From positions 1 through 20,002 of the forward strand of contig CAAEUM010000213.1 in NCBI GenBank assembly GCA_900759225.1: 20,002 nucleotides of DNA, in the 5' to 3' direction. Numbering within the stretch: position 1 is the stretch's first letter; each line of letters begins with the position of its first letter. Below the pieces are notes generated by a model. The model was not told the origin of the DNA. It saw only the letters and a program-made list of their open reading frames with translations, and did not search any database. Below, in pieces: positions 1-6,179 of the stretch. The DNA is from Lachnospiraceae bacterium. GTDB lineage: Bacteria > Bacillota > Clostridia > Lachnospirales > Lachnospiraceae. Position numbers and translations under genes: made by a program.

Positions 1-785
1 CCCATATTCAGGGCCTGCCGCCGGTTCTCCACATTCTTTTCGTGCTTTTGTGCGGTTTTATCGGAGGCGCTTTGTGGGGCCTGATCGTTGCAGTGCTGAA
101 AATGAAATTTGGAGCCAGTGAGCTGATCACTACGATCATGCTTAACTATATTGCATTGGAGTTTGTAAGCTTCTGCGTTACAAACCCGCCCTTCCGCGAT
201 GCTACACCGGGAGCAGCGCCGCGTATGCCGTCCGTTGTGGATGCAGTAAAGCTTCCGATCATCCTGCCGCAGACAAGACTGCATTTTGGAATTATCCTGG
301 CATTGATCGCAGTGCTTGTTTATTATGTATTTATGTGGAAGACCACCCGGGGCTATGAGATGCGTGTTATTGGTATGAATCCGAATGCGGGCCGTTACTC
401 CGGCATGAATATTCCTGTAAACTCTCTGATGTCCATGTTCATTGCAGGCGGCTTCGCAGGGCTTGGAGGCATCATAAACATTATCGGCCTTCAGTATTTC
501 CTTACAGAAGGCTTCTCCAACAATTTTGGTTTCAGCGGTGTTGCAGTTGCCCTGCTTGGAGGCTGTACGCCTTTTGGCATTATTGTGTCCGGCATCCTGT
601 TTGGTGCCTTAAATGCCGGCGGTGTTAAGATGCAGCTTCTGGCAAAGGTGCCTTCCGCTTCTATTTATATGATACAGGGCATGATCATTATCTTTGCTGT
701 AAGCCGTGAGCTGTTTATCTGGTTTGGCCGCAAGGTACATACAGAGAAGGCCCATACTGTAGCAGGAGGTGAGAACCATGGCTGA
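1..785 (+). CDS. ABC transporter permease, NupP/YufP-like (5' truncated by window edge)
   Basis: The reading frame is open to the left edge (first whole codon at position 3) and ends at TGA 783-785, so the N-terminus lies outside the window. About 260 residues are visible, with repeated hydrophobic segments. The sequence contains the family-typical stretch ASELITTIMLNYIA and, later, the Gly/Ala-rich GFSGVAVALLGG. This matches the COG4603-type permease of BMP-dependent importers for nucleosides or related compounds (B. subtilis NupP, Treponema PnrD relatives). It would form the inner-membrane channel together with the next permease. It overlaps the next gene by 8 bases, which implies translational coupling. 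The family is clear; the substrate is inferred only from relatives. Confidence 0.88.
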   Translation, partial: HIQGLPPVLHILFVLLCGFIGGALWGLIVAVLKMKFGASELITTIMLNYIALEFVSFCVTNPPFRDATPGAAPRMPSVVDAVKLPIILPQTRLHFGIILALIAVLVYYVFMWKTTRGYEMRVIGMNPNAGRYSGMNIPVNSLMSMFIAGGFAGLGGIINIIGLQYFLTEGFSNNFGFSGVAVALLGGCTPFGIIVSGILFGALNAGGVKMQLLAKVPSASIYMIQGMIIIFAVSRELFIWFGRKVHTEKAHTVAGGENHG

Positions 786-1686
786 TTTCATTACAAACTT
801 TTTGACGGCGGATATCCGTACAGCTACGCCGCTTCTTCTTGCGGCTCTGGGCCTGGTGTTTAGTGAGCGTGCGGGAATTGTAAATATTGGAACTGAAGGA
901 ATTATGCTGGTAGGAGCTCTTTTAGGCTGCCTGGGAGCAGCGCTTACAGGTTCTCCTCTTATGGGAGCTCTTTTGGCCATTGCAGGCGGTTTTGTTATGG
1001 CTCTTATCTTTGCATTTTTCACGATTACCCTGCGCTCCAATCAGATTGTAGTTGGCACAGCCTTTAATATTTTTGCCGGAGGCTTTACGGTTACCCTAAA
1101 CCGTCTCCTTCTGAATGGTACAAAGGTAAACGGATATACCGCGCATCCGATACCGGGGCTGTCTAAAATCCCGATTGTGGGAGATGTGCTTTTTAACTGG
1201 TCATTGCCGGTTTACCTAGCATTTTTAAGCGTACCTCTCTGTTGGTTTGTGCTGCAGCGCACCAACATTGGACTGAAGATACGCGCAGTAGGCGAGTATC
1301 CCAAGGCCTGCGATACGGTGGGAATTAACGTGTTCCGCATCCGCTACGGGGCAGTCCTTTTCTCCGGGATGATGGCAGGTTTGGCAGGCTCCTTTGTTTC
1401 CATGGGACAGCTGTCTTCTTTTACAGAGAATATGGTGTCAGGAAAAGGCTTTATGGCACTGGCTGTATGTGTATTCGGAAACTATTCTCCCAAAACAGTA
1501 CTCTGGGCAGCACTTTTATTCGGCGCAGCAGATGCTCTGAAATACCGTCTGCTGACAACCGGAATTGGAAGCTATTACCAGTTCTTAAATATGCTTCCTT
1601 ATTTCATTACGATAGTGGCACTGTGTATGTTTGCAAAGCGCAGCAATAAGCCGGCCTGCAGCGGTGTTGCTTACAGAAAGGAATAA
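778..1686 (+). CDS. ABC transporter permease, NupQ/YufQ-like
   Basis: This 302-residue polytopic membrane protein is the second permease of the importer (COG1079 type). It has about eight hydrophobic segments and the family motif RAGIVNIGTEGIMLVGA near the N-terminus. The start is placed at ATG 778, because AGGAGG at 764-769 sits 8 bases upstream. A GTG at 769 in the same frame overlaps that ribosome site and is unlikely to be used. The start lies inside the end of the preceding permease gene (8-base overlap), as expected for subunits made in equal amounts. By homology it pairs with the first permease and the ATPase encoded next to import nucleosides or a similar small solute bound by a BMP-family lipoprotein, which is not in this window. 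Confidence 0.88.
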   Translation: MADFITNFLTADIRTATPLLLAALGLVFSERAGIVNIGTEGIMLVGALLGCLGAALTGSPLMGALLAIAGGFVMALIFAFFTITLRSNQIVVGTAFNIFAGGFTVTLNRLLLNGTKVNGYTAHPIPGLSKIPIVGDVLFNWSLPVYLAFLSVPLCWFVLQRTNIGLKIRAVGEYPKACDTVGINVFRIRYGAVLFSGMMAGLAGSFVSMGQLSSFTENMVSGKGFMALAVCVFGNYSPKTVLWAALLFGAADALKYRLLTTGIGSYYQFLNMLPYFITIVALCMFAKRSNKPACSGVAYRKE

Positions 1687-1698
1687 GGAGGGGTAGGG

Positions 1699-3222
1699 AT
1701 GTCTGAATATATTTTGGAGATGAAGCACATTACCAAGCGTTTTGCTTCGGTAGTTGCAAATGAGGATGTAAATTTAAGCGTGAAAAAAGGCGAGGTTCAT
1801 GCCCTTCTGGGGGAGAACGGAGCGGGAAAATCCACACTTATGAACTGCCTTTACGGTATGTATGACAGCTACGAGGGCGAAATCTGGTTTGATGGGAAAA
1901 AAGTTACTATTGATGACCCCAAACAAGCCATTGCATTGGGAATCGGAATGGTACATCAGCATTTTATGCTGATCCCGGCATTGACGGTTATTGAAAATGT
2001 GGTCCTGGGCTTAAAGGAAAATAAGCAGGTGCTGGATTTAAAGGCAGCGGCAGAGCGATTTACGGAGCTTGGGAAACGCTATAATATGGAGATCGACCCA
2101 TGGGTACGGGTAGAACAGCTCTCTGTAGGCCAGCAGCAGCGTCTGGAAATTTTAAAGGCCCTTTACCGGGATGCCAAGCTTCTTATTTTAGATGAGCCTA
2201 CGGCAGTGCTTACGCCGGATGAGGTGGACAGTCTTTTTGATATGATGAATAAGCTGACGGGAGAGGGACATACCGTTATTTTTATCAGCCATAAGCTGAA
2301 TGAGATCATGAAAATCTGTGACCGCTGTACAGTCCTGCGTCAGGGAAGGCTGGCGGCAACGGTGGAAATTTCCGAGGTACATAACCGTCAGGAGCTGGCA
2401 AACCTTATGGTAGGTCATGAGGTAGAGCTAAAGACAGAGCGCAGACCTCCGGAATATACAGGGGAAAAGCTGAGGGTAGAGCATCTTACCAGCCTGAACG
2501 ACCGGGGCCTTCCGGCAGTAAAGGATATTAGCTTCAGCCTTCAGGGCGGTGAAATCCTGGGTGTCTGTGGTGTGGACGGAAATGGACAGTCAGAGCTGAT
2601 ACAGTGCATTACAGGTCTTAGAAAGCCTGCCAGTGGAAAGATCACCATCTGCGGCAAGGATACAACCAATTATAATCCCAAGCAGATTTTGAATCTGGAT
2701 GTGGCCCATATTCCGGAGGACCGCCATAAATACGGCATGGTTGGGGCCATGTCTGTAGAGGAAAATCTGATCCTTGTAAGCTATGACCAGAAGCTGTTTT
2801 CACTGCATAAATTCTTAAACTGGAAGTGGATTGCAGACCATAGCAGGAAAATTTGTGACCTCTTTAAGGTAAAGACCCCTACAATCAAAGAGCGGGCTAT
2901 AAACTTGTCCGGCGGAAACCAGCAGAAATTTGTGGTTGGCCGCGAGCTTGACCGTACGCCGCAGCTTCTTGTGGCAGTCCATCCGTCAAGAGGTCTTGAT
3001 ATCGGTGCCACCAAGTATATCCAGTCCCAGATTATGGGACAGAGAGACAGGGGCACAGCAGTGCTTATGGTATCAACGGAGCTGGACGAGCTGATCGAGC
3101 TTTCTGACCGTATTATGGTCATGTTTGAAGGCGAGATCATGGGCATTATAGACCAGAAGGATGCATCAAGGGAAACCCTTGGTCCGCTGATGGCTGGGTT
3201 GAGGGGAGAGGAAAAGCAATAA
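1699..3222 (+). CDS. ABC transporter ATP-binding protein with two nucleotide-binding domains, NupO/YufO-like
   Basis: This 507-residue protein has two fused ABC ATPase domains. Domain 1 is complete: Walker A GENGAGKST at residues 38-46, signature LSVGQ at 141-145 and Walker B LLILDEP at 161-167. Domain 2 has a degenerate P-loop (GVDGNGQSE, 291-299) and a good signature (LSGGNQQK, 403-410). Its Walker B region reads LLVAVHPSRGLD (423-434), without the usual Asp-Glu pair. One active and one degenerate site is normal for the RbsA/YufO-type importers. ATG 1699 is preceded by AAGGAGGGG at 1685-1693. It should energise the two permeases encoded just upstream. The ATPase follows the permeases here, whereas it usually precedes them in B. 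subtilis-type operons. Confidence 0.92.
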   Translation: MSEYILEMKHITKRFASVVANEDVNLSVKKGEVHALLGENGAGKSTLMNCLYGMYDSYEGEIWFDGKKVTIDDPKQAIALGIGMVHQHFMLIPALTVIENVVLGLKENKQVLDLKAAAERFTELGKRYNMEIDPWVRVEQLSVGQQQRLEILKALYRDAKLLILDEPTAVLTPDEVDSLFDMMNKLTGEGHTVIFISHKLNEIMKICDRCTVLRQGRLAATVEISEVHNRQELANLMVGHEVELKTERRPPEYTGEKLRVEHLTSLNDRGLPAVKDISFSLQGGEILGVCGVDGNGQSELIQCITGLRKPASGKITICGKDTTNYNPKQILNLDVAHIPEDRHKYGMVGAMSVEENLILVSYDQKLFSLHKFLNWKWIADHSRKICDLFKVKTPTIKERAINLSGGNQQKFVVGRELDRTPQLLVAVHPSRGLDIGATKYIQSQIMGQRDRGTAVLMVSTELDELIELSDRIMVMFEGEIMGIIDQKDASRETLGPLMAGLRGEEKQ

Positions 3223-3240
3223 ATACTCAATAGCATAGAG

Positions 3241-3286
3241 ACAGCCGTCTTTCGCAGGAGTTTACCTGTGAGAGGCGGCTGTTTTT
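3241..3286 (+). terminator. Rho-independent terminator of the ABC importer operon
   Basis: An 18-bp stem (3241-3258 with 3265-3282, three G-U wobbles and no mismatch) closes a 6-base loop and is followed by a T run. It starts 18 bases after the ATPase stop codon. Confidence 0.9.
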
Positions 3287-3363
3287 GTAGAAAAAACTGA
3301 TTTTAAAATCGGCCTGACAGAAGCGCTACAGAAGCGATTTCTCAGATTTTTCAAATAATAATA

Positions 3364-3392
3364 GTGCAAAATTGCAAAAAAACGAGTATAAT
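3364..3392 (+). promoter_or_regulatory. Possible sigma-A promoter for the SH3-domain gene
   Basis: A perfect TATAAT lies at 3387-3392, but the best -35 at 17-bp spacing is the weak GTGCAA (3364-3369). If used, the 152-bp hairpin element that begins at 3396 would form almost the whole 5' leader of the downstream mRNA. The region is AT-rich, so a chance match is possible. Confidence 0.3.
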
Positions 3393-3395
3393 AAA

Positions 3396-3547
3396 ATAAT
3401 AGTTCAGCCATGCGAAGATTTAGGCAGTAAAATAGTGTTGAAAGCTTGCTTTCATAAGCGTTTTACTGCCTAAATCTTCATAGGGCGGACGCCCGGCGCT
3501 TCTTGGACGCTTACAGCGGACAAGAAGATGTATGGCTGAACTGTTAT
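3396..3547 (+). mobile_element. MITE-like element, copy 1 (152 bp)
   Basis: This non-coding element has 16-17-bp terminal inverted repeats: 3395-3411 against 3532-3548, with one wobble. Inside are a perfect 19-bp stem (3414-3432 with 3461-3479, inner GAAAGC/GCTTTC hairpin), a small GGGC/GCCC hairpin at 3483-3494, and a second stem (CTTCTTG..CGCT with AGCG..CAAGAAG, 3499-3527). Folded, it forms a four-way junction. It is nearly identical, in reverse orientation, to the element at 8132-8283. No clean target-site duplication remains here: the flanking octamers are ATAATAAA and TATAAGAT. Its tips also read ATAAT rather than GTAAC, so this copy may be older. It lies 40 bases upstream of the next start codon. 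Confidence 0.85.
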
Positions 3548-3587
3548 TATAAGATAGTTGATATCTGCATACAAAGGAGGACGTCTT

Positions 3588-4589
3588 ATGTCGAATGTGG
3601 AAAGGACAACCAGCTGGCAGCAGATTCAGCAGGGGATTAAGGACGCAGAGCGTCTGATTGCACGCAAAGAATATAATCTTGTAATGATAAAAGCCCGGCA
3701 GACGCTGGAATGTATGGTGCGCTGCCTGACAGAGCGGGCCTGTCTGGTAGAGGGGGATTTATCAGAAAATATAGACCAGCTTTATGATGGCCGGTGGATC
3801 GATAAAGCCACCAGGGATAATTATCACACAATCCGTATTTTAGGGAATAAAGCAGTACATGAGGGGGATGATACAGCCTATGATGCAAATCAGGCATATC
3901 AGCTTTTAACCCAGGAGGTATATGCATTTGCCAATGAATTCAAAGGAAGAGGAGCCCAGGGCGCCCGCCCGGCGCGGACATCGCAGAATCGGCCGCCGGT
4001 TCAGAGACAAAATTCTGCAAGGCAGGAAAGCAATCCCTCCAGAAACAACCGCAAAGGGCAGTCTGCCAGAAGGAATACAGCCCGTTCCGGCTATTCCGGT
4101 GCTCAGCGTTCCGGCGGGGCCAGGAAGAAAAAACGCAGAAGAACCTCCAACGCGTATTACATTGGCAGGCTTCTGGTGCCGGTTTTGATCGTAGTTCTTT
4201 TGATCGTAGTTATCCGTATGCTGATTCCGGACAAGGAAAAAACGATGGAAACGCAGCCGTCCTCCGCAGTTGTGACGACAGCTCCGACTGAAACGGCACC
4301 TACAGCTCCTCCGGAACCAGTGACAGAGCCGGAGACTCAGGCGCCTGCAGAGGTATACAGAACAACCGGAAGTACAGTGAATGTGCGCAGTGAACCTTCT
4401 ACAGACAGCAGCATTTTAGGTCAGCTGCCTAAGGGAACAGAGGTTGAATATGTGAAGCGGTATAATAATGAGTGGACGGTCATTAATTATGACGGCAGGG
4501 AAGCTTATATATCCAGCCAGTACATTGAGCTGGTAGCGCCTGAGGGTGAAGCCCAGCCTGAGGAAGGGGCAGAAGCTCCGGCGGCATAA
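3588..4589 (+). CDS. Membrane protein with DUF4145/HEPN-like domain, Arg-rich linker, one TM helix and SH3b domain
   Basis: This 333-residue protein has four parts. Residues 1-118 form a helical domain with ARQTLECMVR and ILGNKAVHEGD, resembling DUF4145/HEPN-like domains. Residues 119-187 are a low-complexity linker rich in Arg, Ser, Gln and Asn, ending in KKKRRR. One transmembrane helix follows at about 191-213, then a Thr/Pro/Glu-rich stalk (220-254). A bacterial SH3 domain lies at about 257-316 (STVNVRSEP, EAYISSQYIEL), with an acidic tail. The basic stretch before the helix predicts the N-terminus inside and the SH3b domain outside, where such domains often bind cell wall. ATG 3588 is chosen because AAAGGAGG (3574-3581) precedes it; a TTG 30 bases upstream has no ribosome site. 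It appears to be a single-gene transcript. The specific function is unknown. Confidence 0.8.
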   Translation: MSNVERTTSWQQIQQGIKDAERLIARKEYNLVMIKARQTLECMVRCLTERACLVEGDLSENIDQLYDGRWIDKATRDNYHTIRILGNKAVHEGDDTAYDANQAYQLLTQEVYAFANEFKGRGAQGARPARTSQNRPPVQRQNSARQESNPSRNNRKGQSARRNTARSGYSGAQRSGGARKKKRRRTSNAYYIGRLLVPVLIVVLLIVVIRMLIPDKEKTMETQPSSAVVTTAPTETAPTAPPEPVTEPETQAPAEVYRTTGSTVNVRSEPSTDSSILGQLPKGTEVEYVKRYNNEWTVINYDGREAYISSQYIELVAPEGEAQPEEGAEAPAA

Positions 4590-4602
4590 ATATGAAAGCA
4601 AT

Positions 4603-4650
4603 AAAAATACTGATGATGACCGTTTTGAGGGAATCATCAGTATTTTTTCT
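4603..4650 (+). terminator. Rho-independent terminator after the SH3b gene
   Basis: A perfect 15-bp stem (4603-4617 with 4633-4647) ends in a T run and encloses a 15-base loop. The A-run on the left arm makes it potentially bidirectional. It separates the SH3b gene from the V-ATPase operon. Confidence 0.85.
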
Positions 4651-4732
4651 GGAAAATTCTCCATAAATATATTGTTAGAAATTTAATTAATGTTGCACTA
4701 TTGCTCTGGTTTTTTTGAAAAAAAGGAGTATT

Positions 4733-4801
4733 ATGGTATCAGTCTGGCAGTGCGAAGATTTACAAGATGCATGCCGGGATCAAAACAGAACGATTATATG
4801 A
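4733..4801 (+). CDS. Possible 22-residue leader peptide upstream of the V-ATPase operon
   Basis: ATG 4733 follows AAGGAG (4723-4728) at a workable distance and opens a 22-codon frame ending TGA 4799-4801. That stop overlaps an ATG (4798) in the frame of the next gene in the ATGA arrangement typical of translational coupling. The peptide is not recognisable, and most of the frame coincides with a likely decayed copy of the MITE family. It may therefore be accidental. Confidence 0.25.
   Translation: MVSVWQCEDLQDACRDQNRTII
4736..4786 (+). mobile_element. Probable decayed MITE copy (about 51 bp)
   Basis: Positions 4736-4762 match the end of the 8132-8283 element (read on the minus strand from 8283) at 22 of 27 positions. 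The match includes an uninterrupted 12-base run, TGCGAAGATTTA. The right part (AGATGCATG, then CCGGGATC) only weakly resembles the other end. No target-site duplication can be seen. The size resembles the 50-bp derivative at 9069-9118. Confidence 0.4.
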
Positions 4802-4827
4802 AAAACAAGAAGAGGAGGTATGCAGCA

Positions 4828-5139
4828 ATGGATATGATAATCGACAGGTTGTCCGAGATAGAGCAGGCAGCAGGCTCCATTGTGGATGGGACAGCGGCCC
4901 GAAAAAAGGCCCTGGCAGAAGAAATGGCAGAAAAAACAGCCGCCTTTGATGAAGCCCTGGAGAAGGAAACAGCGGCGAAGATTGCCGCTATTCAGAAAGA
5001 AAAGGAAGCGGACTTAAACGGATTACTTTCAAAGCAGACAGCAGACTCCGAAGCATTTTTAAAGCAGTTGGAAGAAACCTATGAAAATCACCACAGGGAA
5101 TATGTGCAGGCCTTATTCCGGAAAATGGTAAAGGGGTGA
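4828..5139 (+). CDS. V-type ATPase peripheral-stalk-like coiled-coil subunit (G/H)
   Basis: This 103-residue hydrophilic protein is rich in Ala, Glu and Lys. Residues 15-90 look like one continuous coiled coil without Pro, as in the G/H subunits that pair with subunit E in the peripheral stalk of V/A-type ATPases. It is the first gene of the V-ATPase operon, 4 bases before ntpC. ATG 4828 is supported by AGGAGG at 4813-4818. ATG 4798 in the same frame would add ten mostly basic residues and has no ribosome site of its own, though it overlaps the stop of a possible leader peptide. Assignment rests on size, composition and position; short coiled coils carry little family-specific sequence. Confidence 0.7.
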   Translation: MDMIIDRLSEIEQAAGSIVDGTAARKKALAEEMAEKTAAFDEALEKETAAKIAAIQKEKEADLNGLLSKQTADSEAFLKQLEETYENHHREYVQALFRKMVKG

Positions 5140-5143
5140 GAAA

Positions 5144-6166
5144 ATGGGAAACCTGATTGCCTATAGCGGTATTTCCACAAAAATAAAGGCAATGGAGCGC
5201 TGGCGCATCCGGGAAGCCCAGTTTGAAGCAATGTCCCATCTGCAGACAGTTTCAGAGGCAGTCCAGTTCTTAAAGCAGTTTCCTCCCTATGCATCGCTGT
5301 TTGCAGGAGCTGAGGAGGGGGAGCTTCACCGGGGCGACATTGAGAAACGTTTAAATCAATCCCAGTACAGTGATTTTGCAAAGCTGTACCGGTTTGCAAG
5401 TGTGTCCCAGCGCAAATTTCTTGATCTGTATTTTCAGCATTATGAGCTGGATACGATTAAAACCTGCCTCCGCAACGCAGCCGGACACCGGGAGCACAGG
5501 CAGGATCTTTCCATGTTTCAGGAATTTTTTGAACATCATTCAAAGATTGATCTGATCAAGCTGTCAGAGAGTCAGGATATAGGGCAGCTTATTGATAATT
5601 TAAAAGGGACTGCCTATTACAGCACCTTAAAAATGCTGGAGCAGAACGGAAGTGCGACCCTTCCGGCCTGTGAATCGGCTCTTGACATGATGTATTTTAA
5701 GGCGATCTGGAAACGGGCAGGGAACATGGACTCCAAACGGGAGCGGGAAATTATAAAAGAGTGCTTTGGCACAAGGATGGATATGCTGAACCTTCAGTGG
5801 ATATGCCGTTCAAAAAAATATTACAGGCTGCCGCCCGGTACTATTTATGCCATGATCATCCCGATTAATTACCATCTTACAAAGCAGGAAATAAACGGCA
5901 TGGTTCAGGCAGAAAATCTGGAGCAGGTGTATGGCTTGATCCGCACAGGCTGGTATGGAAGGCTTGAGGCAGTCTCGGGGGAAGCCAGGCTGGATCTGGA
6001 GAAGCTGGCAGGGGAGATAAACAGCAGGATCTATGAAATAAGCTGCCGCAAGGATCCGTATTCCATTGCATCCCTTAACTCCTATCTTTATTTTAAGGAG
6101 CAGGAAATTAAGCGTATTATAAACACCATAGAAAAAATACGTTATGGCGTGTACGGCAGTGAATGA
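5144..6166 (+). CDS. ntpC: V-type ATPase subunit C (central-stalk socket, AC39/d family)
   Basis: This 340-residue soluble, largely helical protein has the usual length for NtpC/AtpC (about 330-350 residues). Family-like features are the N-terminal YSGISTKIKAMERWRIREAQF segment and the repeated helical bundles with DMMYFKAIWK and WICRSKKYYRL. In the enzyme it sits as a funnel between the rotating D/F shaft and the proteolipid ring, coupling ATP turnover to ion movement. ATG 5144 has a purine-rich ribosome site (AAAGGGGTGAG, 5130-5140). It is placed just before ntpI, whereas in Enterococcus hirae ntpC follows ntpE. Confidence 0.88.
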   Translation: MGNLIAYSGISTKIKAMERWRIREAQFEAMSHLQTVSEAVQFLKQFPPYASLFAGAEEGELHRGDIEKRLNQSQYSDFAKLYRFASVSQRKFLDLYFQHYELDTIKTCLRNAAGHREHRQDLSMFQEFFEHHSKIDLIKLSESQDIGQLIDNLKGTAYYSTLKMLEQNGSATLPACESALDMMYFKAIWKRAGNMDSKREREIIKECFGTRMDMLNLQWICRSKKYYRLPPGTIYAMIIPINYHLTKQEINGMVQAENLEQVYGLIRTGWYGRLEAVSGEARLDLEKLAGEINSRIYEISCRKDPYSIASLNSYLYFKEQEIKRIINTIEKIRYGVYGSE

Positions 6167-6179
6167 AAGGGGTAACGAC

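Noticed and set aside
769..780. GTG 769 as start of the second permease
   Set aside because: The GTG is part of the AGGAGGTGA ribosome site that serves ATG 778.
609..1040. Long open frames on the minus strand (for example 609-1040, 2781-3236, 10004-10465, 16963-17382)
   Set aside because: They lie opposite well-supported genes, lack ribosome sites and have no recognisable protein features; they are shadows of biased codon use.
3388..3555. Target-site duplication around MITE copy 1
   Set aside because: The flanking octamers ATAATAAA and TATAAGAT do not match well; similarity is explained by AT richness.
3558..3587. Upstream TTG start for the SH3b gene
   Set aside because: The added residues translate the ribosome site itself (AAAGGAGG); ATG 3588 is correctly spaced from it.
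4672..4734. Sigma-A promoter for the V-ATPase operon (TTGTTA or TTGCAC with TATTAT)
   Set aside because: No pair of boxes has both acceptable match and spacing; a promoter must exist in the gap or upstream but cannot be assigned by eye.
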